Source: Enterobacter cancerogenus (GTDB lineage: Bacteria > Pseudomonadota > Gammaproteobacteria > Enterobacterales > Enterobacteriaceae). Taken from it: DNA of 64,000 nucleotides. The DNA lies in assembly GCA_000773965.1 (NCBI GenBank), contig JRUP01000003.1, positions 1 through 64,000 on the forward strand, written 5' to 3'. Position numbers and translations under genes: made by a program. Within the stretch, counting starts at the first letter, position 1. Every line of letters starts with the position of its first letter. Shown here piece after piece: positions 38,862 to 47,766 of the stretch. Under the pieces are notes generated by a model. The model was not told where the DNA came from, searched no databases, and saw nothing but the letters and a program-made list of their open reading frames with translations.

Positions 38862-40451
38862 TCACGCCACGCCTAATGCACTTTTCACTTCGTTAGCAAT
38901 TTTCTCCACCTGCGGACCGTAAATCACCTGCACATCGTGATCGCTGACACGGTTAATCCCGTTAGCTCCGGTGGTCAGCAGCGTTTGATCCACCACCTCT
39001 TTCATCTCTTTCACGCGCACCCGCAGGCGTGTGAAACAGCAATCGACGTCCTCTATATTGGCCTCGCCGCCCAACCCGCTGATGATCACCTTAGTACGTT
39101 CATCGGCTGTCACCTGCACGGTTTGCGGCTCCTCATCCGATTCTCGTCCAGGCGTTTCCACTCGCATGCGCGTAATGACAAAACGGAAGCCGTAATAGTA
39201 GATCGGCGCATAAATCACCCCCAGCGCTACCGTCCACCACCATTGGGTTTTACTGCCACCGAGTATACCGAACACCACCAGATCGATCGCGCCGCCCTGC
39301 ACGTTGCCGATCATTAAATGCAGCATCGACATCAGCATAAATGACAGACCGGTCAACAACGCATGCAGGATATAAAGCACCGGTGATACGAAGATAAAAC
39401 AGAACTCCAGCGGTTCAGTGATGCCGGTGGTGAAGGAGGTCAACGCACCTGCCATCACCAGCGCTTTAACCCGCTGCTTATGCTCCGGGCGCGCGGTGTG
39501 GTAGATCGCCAGTGCAGCAGCAGGCAAGCCGAACATCATCACCGGGATTTTACCCTGAGCCAGGAATTGGGTGGCACTGCGCACCGTCTCATCAGGTATA
39601 GCGCCTGGGTTGGTGAGCGAAGTGTTGAAGATATTCAGTGCACCAACAATGGTTTGCCCGTCCACCGTCGCCATGCCACCGATAGGGGTGAAACGCACCG
39701 TTTCATTGAGAATATGGTGCAAGCCAGTAGGGATAAGCAGACGTTCGCCGGTTCCCAGCAGAAACGCGCCGTACTGGCCGCTTTTCCCAATCATCTTGCC
39801 GACCCAGGCAATGCCTTCGCCGATAGTGGGCCAGATCAAGGCCAGCAGCACGCCAATCAGCGGCAAGACGATAACGGTGACGATGGGGACAAAGCGCCGC
39901 CCGCCGAAAAAGCTAATCGCCGTCGGCAATGGTTGCGTGTAAAAGCGATTATGCAGTGCCACGGTGACCAGCCCGGCAATCACACCGCCAAGCACACTCA
40001 TGTTGTAAGTAAAGATGCCCAGCATCTCGATGTACTCTGCCGAGGTCATCATCGCCGTGGTTTGATCCAGGCCTGCTTGCTGTAAGGCTTCTGGGGTCGT
40101 AGTAGCCGCCGTCAGCCCTTTGGCGGCCAGCGTAGCACTGATGCCTACATTCATCACGACATAGCCAATGACTGCCGCAAAAGCCGCAGTAGGCTTCTCC
40201 GCTTTCGCCAGACCGATGGCGCTGGCAACGGCGAAGAACACGGGCAGATTGGCAAATAAAGCCGCCGCCACTTTGCGGATAAAGCCAATAATCAGCTGTG
40301 GCACCTGTAGATTGGCAAAGGCATCACCGGTGACGGCGGGATTCTGCATCGCGGCAGCCAGACCGAGAAAGATACCGGCAGCGGCAATAACGGAGATCGG
40401 CATCATTAATGCTTTACCGAAGGCATGAATTTGGCTGGCAAGATTCTTCAT
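38862..40451 (-). CDS. PTS EIICB permease, alpha-glucoside type
   Basis: 529 aa. The EIIC part (1-430) has about ten hydrophobic segments and the substrate motif GITEPLEFCFIF. The EIIB part (about 450-529) carries the phosphorylated Cys in DVDCCFTRLRV. The sequence resembles GlvC/AglA-type alpha-glucoside and MalX-like transporters more than PtsG, so a maltose- or sucrose-isomer-like sugar is likely. No EIIA, phospho-alpha-glucosidase or antiterminator is next to it. A small inverted repeat CTTTCA/TGAAAG (40462-40467 and 40473-40478) lies against its ribosome site. Confidence 0.82.
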   Translation of the reverse strand: MKNLASQIHAFGKALMMPISVIAAAGIFLGLAAAMQNPAVTGDAFANLQVPQLIIGFIRKVAAALFANLPVFFAVASAIGLAKAEKPTAAFAAVIGYVVMNVGISATLAAKGLTAATTTPEALQQAGLDQTTAMMTSAEYIEMLGIFTYNMSVLGGVIAGLVTVALHNRFYTQPLPTAISFFGGRRFVPIVTVIVLPLIGVLLALIWPTIGEGIAWVGKMIGKSGQYGAFLLGTGERLLIPTGLHHILNETVRFTPIGGMATVDGQTIVGALNIFNTSLTNPGAIPDETVRSATQFLAQGKIPVMMFGLPAAALAIYHTARPEHKQRVKALVMAGALTSFTTGITEPLEFCFIFVSPVLYILHALLTGLSFMLMSMLHLMIGNVQGGAIDLVVFGILGGSKTQWWWTVALGVIYAPIYYYGFRFVITRMRVETPGRESDEEPQTVQVTADERTKVIISGLGGEANIEDVDCCFTRLRVRVKEMKEVVDQTLLTTGANGINRVSDHDVQVIYGPQVEKIANEVKSALGVA

Positions 40452-40693
40452 GGTGCGCGCCCTTTCATCAATTGAAAGAGCAATTATTAGCCAGTTATTG
40501 GATTGTCACGTCGCGGCGCTATCCTGCCAGCAGGTAAAGTTTGAACCACATCACGCTTCTGACTGTTTGATCGCGATAAACGCCGCCTATCGCACCATTA
40601 AACCAATCAATTAGACAACTTTTGCAGTGAGTCGCACACTTTCCCTCAACAGAAGTCATATTCTGATAACAATTCATAAACAATAAGCCTGCA

Positions 40694-43009
40694 ATGACTA
40701 TGAAATTTAAACGTAAGATTCAGCCTTATCGTGCCGCTGCTGGCGGCTGGGGCTCTTTGGAAGCAACCACCCGTTTCGTCCTTGATAGTAAAGCTGCGCT
40801 GAAAAACATGCGCAATTTGATGCGCATGAACAAAGCGCGTGGCTTTGACTGCCCGGGTTGTGCATGGGGTGATGACAACAAGAGCACCTTCAGCTTCTGT
40901 GAGAACGGCGCGAAAGCGGTGACCTGGGAAGCGACACGCCGTGTGGTGGAGCCCGAGTTTTTCGCTCAACACAGCGTGAGCACCCTGTATCAACAGAGCG
41001 ACTATTTCCTGGAGTATCAGGGTCGCCTGACCCATCCGATGCGCTATAACAGCGAAACCGACCACTATGAACCAATCAGCTGGGACGATGCGTTGGCGAT
41101 GATTGCCCGTCATCTCAAGGCGATGGACCATCCCTACCAGATGGAGCTTTACACTTCCGGTCGCGCCAGTAACGAAGCCTCATGGCTCTATCAGCTGTTC
41201 GGCCGCGTGATGGGCACCAATAACTTCCCTGACTGTTCCAACATGTGCCACGAAGCCAGCGGCACCGGCTTGAAGCGCAGCATCGGCGTTGGGAAAGGCA
41301 CCATTCGTCTCGAAGATTTTGACCACGCCAATGCAATTTTCGTTATCGGTCAAAATCCGGGCACTAACCATCCACGTATGCTGCACAGCCTGCGCCACGC
41401 AGCCGATCACGGTGCGAAAATTGTGACGTTCAACACACTGCGCGAGCGTGGGTTAGAACGTTTTGCCGACCCGCAGAAACCACTGGAAGTCGTCACCTCC
41501 ATGGCGGGAACCATTAGTTCTGCCTATTATCAGCCCAATCTCGGCGGCGATATGGCAGCAATTCGCGGCATGGTGAAAACTCTACTGGAAGTGCAACGCG
41601 AGCGTTTAGCTGCGGGTGAACCAGGCATCTTTGATCAAGAATTTATCGACGCCAACACCCATGGCATTGAGAGCTATCTGGCTGCCGTGGATAACACGCG
41701 CTGGGACGATATCGTGCGTCAATCCGGCCTGAGCGAAGCGCAGATTCGGGAAGCGGCCGCGATCTACCAGAGCGCTGAGCGTGTCATCATTACCTGGGCG
41801 ATGGGCGTGACTCAGCATAAACATTCCGTTGATACGGTACGCGAAATTACCAACCTGCAACTGCTGTTTGGCCAGCTGGGCAAAAAAGGAGCTGGTCTGT
41901 GTCCGGTGCGCGGTCACAGTAACGTGCAGGGTAACCGCACCATGGGGATCGATGAGAAACCCAATAAGCCGTTCCTTGATGCCTTAGGCGCGCATTTCGG
42001 CTTCGAACCGCCGCGTGAACACGGTCATAACACCGTAGAAGCGCTGGGCGCGATGCTGCGTGATGAAGTGAAAGTGTTAATCGCTCTGGGCGGCAACCTT
42101 GCGGCCGCCGCTCCCGATTCCCCGGTGACGGAGGAAGCGCTTCAGCATTGCGGTCTGACCGTGCACATCAGCACCAAACTCAATCGCAGCCATCTGGTGC
42201 CGGGCCACGAAGGTTTGATTCTGCCGACGCTCGGCCGTACTGAGCGCGATCGTCAGGCCAGCGGTAACCAGTTCATCACCGTTGAAGACTCTTTCAGCAT
42301 GGTACACGCCTCAGAAGGTGTGGGCATTCCACTGGCAGATACCCAGCGCTCCGAAACCGCGATTGTGGCCGGTATTGCACACGCCACGCTGGGCAGTGAC
42401 AAGATTGACTGGCTGGGCATGGCGGATGATTACAACGTGATCCGCGATCACATTGGCGCCACCATTCCTGGCTTTGCCGACTTCAATAACAAGTGTGATA
42501 TTCCGGGCGGATTCTACCTGGGTAGCGCCGCGGCGGAGTTGCGTTTCAATACGCCAAGCAAACGGGCGGAGTTCAGCGCGGCAGCCTTGCCAACCTCGCT
42601 GTTCCCACAGCTGGGCAGCGAAGTGGAGGTGCCGTTCACGTTGCAAACCCTGCGTTCGCATGACCAGTACAACACCACCATTTACGGCCTCGATGACCGT
42701 TATCGTGGCGTGTATGGTCAGCGTGAAGTGGTGTTTATCCACCCGGATGACATGGCATCACTCGGCTTCAGCGAAGGCCAGTTGGTGGATATCGAAACGC
42801 TGTGGAATGATGGCCTGACGCGCCGTGTGAGTGGCTTTAAGCTGGTGCCGTATAACATTCCGCGTGGTAACCTCGCGGCCTATTATCCGGAAACCAACCC
42901 GCTGGTGCCGCTCTCCAGCTATGGTGACGGCAGCGGGACGCCGACCTCGAAATCGGTGCCGGTGAAACTGGCATTGAGCGCGGCTCTCCCTACGCAGCGC
43001 ATCGCTTAA
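40694..43009 (+). CDS. FdhF/YdeP-family molybdopterin oxidoreductase
   Basis: 771 aa, homologous along its length to E. coli YdeP (759 aa), judged from recalled motifs: AAGGWGSLEA, FDCPGCAWGDD, DCSNMCHEASG, GHNPGTNHPR-like GQNPGTNHPR, RGHSNVQG and SHDQYNTTIYG. The N-terminal CPGC pair may hold a cluster remnant. It lacks the selenocysteine of FdhF. YdeP is linked to acid resistance in E. coli, with unknown substrate. There is no fdhD or electron-transfer partner in the neighbourhood. ATG 40700 is an alternative start. Confidence 0.88.
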   Translation: MTMKFKRKIQPYRAAAGGWGSLEATTRFVLDSKAALKNMRNLMRMNKARGFDCPGCAWGDDNKSTFSFCENGAKAVTWEATRRVVEPEFFAQHSVSTLYQQSDYFLEYQGRLTHPMRYNSETDHYEPISWDDALAMIARHLKAMDHPYQMELYTSGRASNEASWLYQLFGRVMGTNNFPDCSNMCHEASGTGLKRSIGVGKGTIRLEDFDHANAIFVIGQNPGTNHPRMLHSLRHAADHGAKIVTFNTLRERGLERFADPQKPLEVVTSMAGTISSAYYQPNLGGDMAAIRGMVKTLLEVQRERLAAGEPGIFDQEFIDANTHGIESYLAAVDNTRWDDIVRQSGLSEAQIREAAAIYQSAERVIITWAMGVTQHKHSVDTVREITNLQLLFGQLGKKGAGLCPVRGHSNVQGNRTMGIDEKPNKPFLDALGAHFGFEPPREHGHNTVEALGAMLRDEVKVLIALGGNLAAAAPDSPVTEEALQHCGLTVHISTKLNRSHLVPGHEGLILPTLGRTERDRQASGNQFITVEDSFSMVHASEGVGIPLADTQRSETAIVAGIAHATLGSDKIDWLGMADDYNVIRDHIGATIPGFADFNNKCDIPGGFYLGSAAAELRFNTPSKRAEFSAAALPTSLFPQLGSEVEVPFTLQTLRSHDQYNTTIYGLDDRYRGVYGQREVVFIHPDDMASLGFSEGQLVDIETLWNDGLTRRVSGFKLVPYNIPRGNLAAYYPETNPLVPLSSYGDGSGTPTSKSVPVKLALSAALPTQRIA

Positions 43010-43031
43010 GTCCTCTTCGTTATCAGAAGGT

Positions 43032-43057
43032 AAAAAGCCGCGTAATGCGGCTTTTTA
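43032..43057 (+). terminator. Intrinsic terminator after the YdeP-like gene
   Basis: Perfect 10-bp stem AAAAAGCCGC/GCGGCTTTTT (43032-43041 and 43047-43056) with loop GTAAT. Confidence 0.85.
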
Positions 43058-43135
43058 GCCTGTTTTGGCCTTGCCGCGCGCCCCTGATTCGCGTAAAACT
43101 GTCCACCGCTCTTAGGCCACGAAACTAAATACATT

Positions 43136-45070
43136 ATGTTCCAGGATAACCCGCTGCTCGCGCAGCTTAAAGAGAAGCTTCACGCGCAAACCCCGCGCGC
43201 CGAAGGTGTTGTGAAAGGCACGGAAAAAGGCTTTGGCTTCCTCGAAGTCGATGCCCAAAAAAGCTACTTCATTCCCCCTCCGCAGATGAAAAAAGTGATG
43301 CACGGTGACCGTATTTCTGCGGTGATCCACACTGATAAAGATCGCGAGAGCGCCGAGCCGGAAACCCTGATTGAGCCGTTCCTGACCCGCTTTGTGGGCC
43401 GCGTGCAGAAGAAGGACGATCGTTTGTCGATTGTACCTGACCATCCGCTGCTGAAAGAGGCGATCCAGTGCCGCGCTGCCCGTGACGTCACCCATGATTT
43501 TCAGAATGGCGACTGGGCCGTGGCTGAAATGCGCCGCCATCCGCTGAAAGGCGATCGCGGATTCTATGCTGAACTGACCGAATTCATTGTCACTGCGGAC
43601 GATCATCTTGCGCCGTGGTGGGTCACCCTGTCGCGCCATAATCTGGAGCGCGAAGCCCCGAACGTTGGCTTCGGCGAAATGCTGGATGAGCACTTGCAGC
43701 GCGAAGACCTTACCGCGCTCAACTTCGTCACCATCGACAGCGCCAGCACCGAAGATATGGATGATGCGCTGTATGTTGAAGAGCAGGCTGACGGCAATCT
43801 GCTGCTGACCATTGCCATCGCCGATCCGACCGCTTATGTGGCAGAAGGCAGCGAGCTGGATAAGCTGGCTTCTAAACGCGCCTTCACCAACTATCTGCCT
43901 GGTTTCAACATCCCTATGCTGCCGCGCGAACTGTCTGATGACATCTGTTCGCTGCGCCCAAATGTGCGTCGTCCAGCGCTGGCCTGTCGCGTGACGCTTA
44001 CGCCAGATGGCAGCGTAACGGGCGAAGTGCACTTCTTCGCCGCATGGATCGAATCTAAAGCCAAACTGGTTTATGACGAAGTGTCAGACTGGCTGGAAAA
44101 CGCCGGTAGCTGGCAGCCAGAGAACGAGGCGATTGCCGAGCAGATTCGCTTGTTGCATCGTGTGTGTCTGGCGCGCAGCGAGTGGCGTCAAACTCACGCG
44201 CTGGTGTTCAAAGATCGCCCTGATTACCGCTTTGTGCTGGGTGAAAAAGGCGAAGTGCTGGATATCATTTCCGAGCCGCGTCGCATCGCCAACCGCATCG
44301 TCGAAGAGTCGATGATTCTGGCTAACGTCTGCGCGGCCAAAGTGCTGCAGGAGAAGTTGGGCTTCGGTATCTATAACCTGCACACCGGCTTCGATCTGGC
44401 AAACGCAGAGCAAGCTGCTGGTGTGCTGGCCGGTCACGGTATTACCGTGGATCCTCAGGCGATCACCACGCTGGAAGGTTTCCGCCAGCTGCGTCGTGAA
44501 CTGGATGCCCAGCCAACGCAGTACCTCGACAGCCGCATTCGTCGCTTCCAGAGCTTCGCTGAAGTCGGCACTGAACCGGGTCCGCACTTTGGTCTGGGTC
44601 TCGAAGCCTATGCAACCTGGACATCGCCGATTCGTAAATTCGGCGATATGATCAACCATCGCCTGCTGAAAGCCATTGTGCGCGGCGACAGCATTGCCCG
44701 TCCAAAAGACGAGTTCACCACCATTATGAGTGAGCGTCGTCGCCTGAACCGCATGGCCGAACGTGATGTAGGTGACTGGCTGTATGCGCGCTTCCTCGCG
44801 CCGTCTGCCGGAACTGACCGCAAGTTCAGCGCCGAAATCATCGATGTGTCTCGTGGCGGTATGCGCGTGCGTCTGCTGGAGAACGGTGCGGTTGCCTTTA
44901 TCCCTGCCCCGTTCATTCACGCGGTGCGTGATGAGCTGGTGTGCTCACAAGAGAGCGGCACCGTGCAGATCAAAGGCGAAGTCGCTTATCGCGTGACCGA
45001 CATTATCGACGTGACCATTGCCGAAGTGCGTATGGAAACCCGTAGCGTGGTGGCGCGCCCTGCTGCCTGA
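43136..45070 (+). CDS. rnb: Exoribonuclease II
   Basis: 644 aa, identical in length to E. coli RNase II. It has two N-terminal cold-shock domains, then the RNB catalytic domain with the metal-binding aspartates in [12 protein letters not shown] (about residues 201-212), and a C-terminal S1 domain ([17 protein letters not shown]). It degrades single-stranded RNA 3' to 5'. It is followed two loci later by pdeR/rpfR, its neighbour in E. coli; cstA is inserted between. Confidence 0.97.
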   Translation: MFQDNPLLAQLKEKLHAQTPRAEGVVKGTEKGFGFLEVDAQKSYFIPPPQMKKVMHGDRISAVIHTDKDRESAEPETLIEPFLTRFVGRVQKKDDRLSIVPDHPLLKEAIQCRAARDVTHDFQNGDWAVAEMRRHPLKGDRGFYAELTEFIVTADDHLAPWWVTLSRHNLEREAPNVGFGEMLDEHLQREDLTALNFVTIDSASTEDMDDALYVEEQADGNLLLTIAIADPTAYVAEGSELDKLASKRAFTNYLPGFNIPMLPRELSDDICSLRPNVRRPALACRVTLTPDGSVTGEVHFFAAWIESKAKLVYDEVSDWLENAGSWQPENEAIAEQIRLLHRVCLARSEWRQTHALVFKDRPDYRFVLGEKGEVLDIISEPRRIANRIVEESMILANVCAAKVLQEKLGFGIYNLHTGFDLANAEQAAGVLAGHGITVDPQAITTLEGFRQLRRELDAQPTQYLDSRIRRFQSFAEVGTEPGPHFGLGLEAYATWTSPIRKFGDMINHRLLKAIVRGDSIARPKDEFTTIMSERRRLNRMAERDVGDWLYARFLAPSAGTDRKFSAEIIDVSRGGMRVRLLENGAVAFIPAPFIHAVRDELVCSQESGTVQIKGEVAYRVTDIIDVTIAEVRMETRSVVARPAA

Positions 45071-45254
45071 GCATGAATATCTGCGGGATAACAGCCGTTA
45101 TCCCGCATTTTTCCCCCTAAGTTTTATCTGATGTTAAATTTGCCTTCCGCTTCACACTTCTGATTCGATTCCCTGTCGTTAACAATTCATTACATTACTT
45201 TTAACTTGTTGTATCCGATCGCCTATTTTCCCGGTCTCTACAAGGAGTTAACTC

Positions 45255-47321
45255 ATGAACAACGTCAAAACCGGATTGATCTGGTTAGTGGTGGCGTTAA
45301 TTGGTGCGGGTGCGTTTGCCATGCTGGCGCTCAGCCGTGGCGAACACGTCAACGCCGTCTGGCTGGTTATTGCGTCCGTTGCCTGCTACAGCATTGCGTA
45401 TCGCTTCTACAGCCTGTTTATCGCTGAACGTATTTTCGAACTGGATGATCGTCGCCGCACGCCTGCCGAGCGGCTGAATGATGGTCTCGATTATGTGCCG
45501 ACCAATAAATGGGTGCTGTTCGGCCACCACTTTGCGGCGATTGCTGGTGCCGGTCCACTGGTTGGCCCGATTCTCGCGGCGCAGATGGGCTTTCTGCCTG
45601 GCACCATCTGGATTTTGGTTGGCGTGATGTTGGCTGGTGCGGTGCAGGATTTCTTGATCCTGTTCATCTCTACCCGTCGTGATGGTCGCTCGTTGGGTGA
45701 AATGGCACGTCAGGAGCTGGGTTCGTTTGCGGGCGTGGTCACCATGCTCGGTGCGCTCGGCGTGATGATCATCATCCTGTCAGCGCTGGCGCTGGTGGTG
45801 GTGAAAGCGTTAGCCAACAGTCCGTGGGGGCTGTTCACGATTGCTGCTACCATTCCGATTGCGCTGTTTATGGGCGTGTATATGCGCTATCTGCGCCCTG
45901 GCAAAATCGCTGAAGTGTCGATTATCGGCTTTGTGCTGATGATGGCGGCGATCATTTACGGTGGCGATGTGGCTGCCGATCCCTATTGGGGACCGCTGTT
46001 CACACTGAAAGGCACCGAACTGACCTGGGTGCTGGTGATCTATGGCTTTGTCGCCTCGTCACTTCCCGTGTGGCTGCTGCTGGCTCCGCGTGATTACCTC
46101 TCAACCTTCCTGAAAATCGGCGTCATCATTGGTCTGGCAATTGGCATTGTGTTCGCCATGCCGGAACTGAAAATGCCGGCGGTGACCAAATTTATCGACG
46201 GTAGCGGGCCGGTGTTCTCCGGTGCGCTGTTCCCGTTCCTGTTTATCACTATCGCCTGTGGCGCGATTTCTGGCTTCCACGCGCTGGTCTCCAGTGGCAC
46301 TACGCCAAAACTGGTTGAGCGTGAAAGTCATATCCGCTTTATCGGCTATGGCGCGATGCTGATGGAATCCTTCGTGGCGATCATGGCGCTGATATGTGCC
46401 TCGGTGCTCGATCCGGGCGTCTATTTTGCGATGAACTCACCCGCAGCACTGATCGGTACCACCGTTGAGAGCGCTTCGCAGGTGATTAACGGCTGGGGCT
46501 TTGTCGTCACGCCAGAAATGTTGAGCGGCATTGCGCGCGATGTGGGTGAAAGTACCGTGCTTTCCCGAGCCGGAGGCGCACCGACCTTTGCCGTGGGGAT
46601 GGCTCACATCATCACCGAGGTATTTAACAGCAGGGTGATGATGGCGTTCTGGTATCACTTCGCCATCCTGTTTGAAGCGCTGTTTATCCTGACAGCGGTT
46701 GATGCCGGTACCCGCGCCTGTCGCTTTATGGTGCAGGATTTGGTCGGCACCGTGGTGCCTTCCATGGCCAACAACCGTTCCTGGCTGGGCAATATGGCGG
46801 GCACCACGGTGGCTGTAGCCGGATGGGGCTTCTTTGTCTATCAGGGTGTCGTCGATCCGCTGGGCGGTATCAATACCCTTTGGCCGCTGTTTGGCATTGG
46901 CAACCAGATGCTGGCCTCAATGGCGCTGATTCTCGGCACCGTGGTGCTGTTCAAAATGAAGAAACAGCGTTACGCGTGGGTGACGATTTTACCGACCGCC
47001 TGGCTGTTTGTGACCTCCATGACCGCAGGTTGGCAGAAGATCTTCCATGAGAAACCCTCAATTGGCTTCCTCGCGCAAGCCAACAAGTTCCGCAAAGGGA
47101 TTGATGAGGGTGTCATTATCGCCCCGGCGAAAACCGTGGCAGACATGCAAACCATCGTGTTTAGCAATCAAATTAACGCGGCCCTGTGTGGCTTCTTTAT
47201 GCTAGTGGCCGTCACCATGTTGATTGCAGCGTTCTTTGTCATCCGCCGAGCCCTGCGCAGTCAGGTACCCACCACCCACGAGTCCGAAGTCTCCCTGCGT
47301 AAGGAGGTGCGAAATGTCTGA
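45255..47321 (+). CDS. cstA: Peptide/pyruvate transporter CstA family
   Basis: A 688-aa inner-membrane protein with 16 or so hydrophobic helices and the family core GHHFAAIAGAGPLVGPILAAQMG. E. coli has two relatives: CstA (701 aa, carbon starvation, peptide and pyruvate uptake) and BtsT (716 aa, pyruvate). The compact size and QGVVDPLGGINTLWPLFGI favour CstA, but the split is not certain. Ribosome site AAGGAG is 8 nt before ATG 45255. It overlaps the YbdD-like gene by 8 nt, as in other cstA operons. Confidence 0.88.
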   Translation: MNNVKTGLIWLVVALIGAGAFAMLALSRGEHVNAVWLVIASVACYSIAYRFYSLFIAERIFELDDRRRTPAERLNDGLDYVPTNKWVLFGHHFAAIAGAGPLVGPILAAQMGFLPGTIWILVGVMLAGAVQDFLILFISTRRDGRSLGEMARQELGSFAGVVTMLGALGVMIIILSALALVVVKALANSPWGLFTIAATIPIALFMGVYMRYLRPGKIAEVSIIGFVLMMAAIIYGGDVAADPYWGPLFTLKGTELTWVLVIYGFVASSLPVWLLLAPRDYLSTFLKIGVIIGLAIGIVFAMPELKMPAVTKFIDGSGPVFSGALFPFLFITIACGAISGFHALVSSGTTPKLVERESHIRFIGYGAMLMESFVAIMALICASVLDPGVYFAMNSPAALIGTTVESASQVINGWGFVVTPEMLSGIARDVGESTVLSRAGGAPTFAVGMAHIITEVFNSRVMMAFWYHFAILFEALFILTAVDAGTRACRFMVQDLVGTVVPSMANNRSWLGNMAGTTVAVAGWGFFVYQGVVDPLGGINTLWPLFGIGNQMLASMALILGTVVLFKMKKQRYAWVTILPTAWLFVTSMTAGWQKIFHEKPSIGFLAQANKFRKGIDEGVIIAPAKTVADMQTIVFSNQINAALCGFFMLVAVTMLIAAFFVIRRALRSQVPTTHESEVSLRKEVRNV

Positions 47322-47610
47322 GTCCATTCATCGCTGGAAAAAACCGATCGGTGACTGGCAGATTCAGCATTGCTTACCGATCGCACCCCAGGCCACCGGG
47401 CAAACTCTTAATCGCTGGCAACGAATATGGCAGGGATTGAAGCAAAGTTTTCGCTTAATGGTTGGCGTTCACGACTATCAAACTTATCTGAAGCATATGC
47501 GTGAACATCATCCCGAACAGACGCCAATGGATGAGCGGGCCTTTCATCGCTACTGCCTGGATGCCCGTTTTCCCAGCCAGGCAGGCAAGCTCGGCAAGTG
47601 TCCTTGCTGA
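47314..47610 (+). CDS. YbdD/YjiX family protein (DUF466), long form
   Basis: 98 aa from ATG 47314 with AAGGAGG upstream. The C-terminal 60 residues match DUF466 (MVGVHDYQTYLKHMREHHPEQTP then LDARF and terminal CPC). E. coli YbdD is only 65 aa, so here an extra 33 or so N-terminal residues (MSESIHRWKKPIGDWQIQHC) are present. It is always paired with CstA-type transporters; the function is unknown. It is translationally coupled to cstA. Confidence 0.82.
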   Translation: MSESIHRWKKPIGDWQIQHCLPIAPQATGQTLNRWQRIWQGLKQSFRLMVGVHDYQTYLKHMREHHPEQTPMDERAFHRYCLDARFPSQAGKLGKCPC

Positions 47611-47617
47611 CATTTTC

Positions 47618-47643
47618 AAGCCCCGATTTTCGGGGCTTTTTCG
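47618..47643 (+). terminator. Intrinsic terminator of the cstA operon
   Basis: Stem AAGCCCCG/CGGGGCTT (47618-47625 and 47631-47638) with a 5-nt loop and a T tract, 8 nt after the stop. Confidence 0.88.
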
Positions 47644-47766
47644 TGCCATTCTTTAGTGAAAACAAAAATATATTTGGTTTGCATCTTGTGCTAACGCAGG
47701 AGGTTGAATACTGTTGCTAAAATAATGAGATACCGCCTGCTCAGCATTTCCCCGGAGGAAGTTTCC

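Noticed and set aside
43112-44032. 306-codon minus-strand ORF opposite rnb
   Set aside because: Mirror of the highly biased rnb codons; typical artefact.
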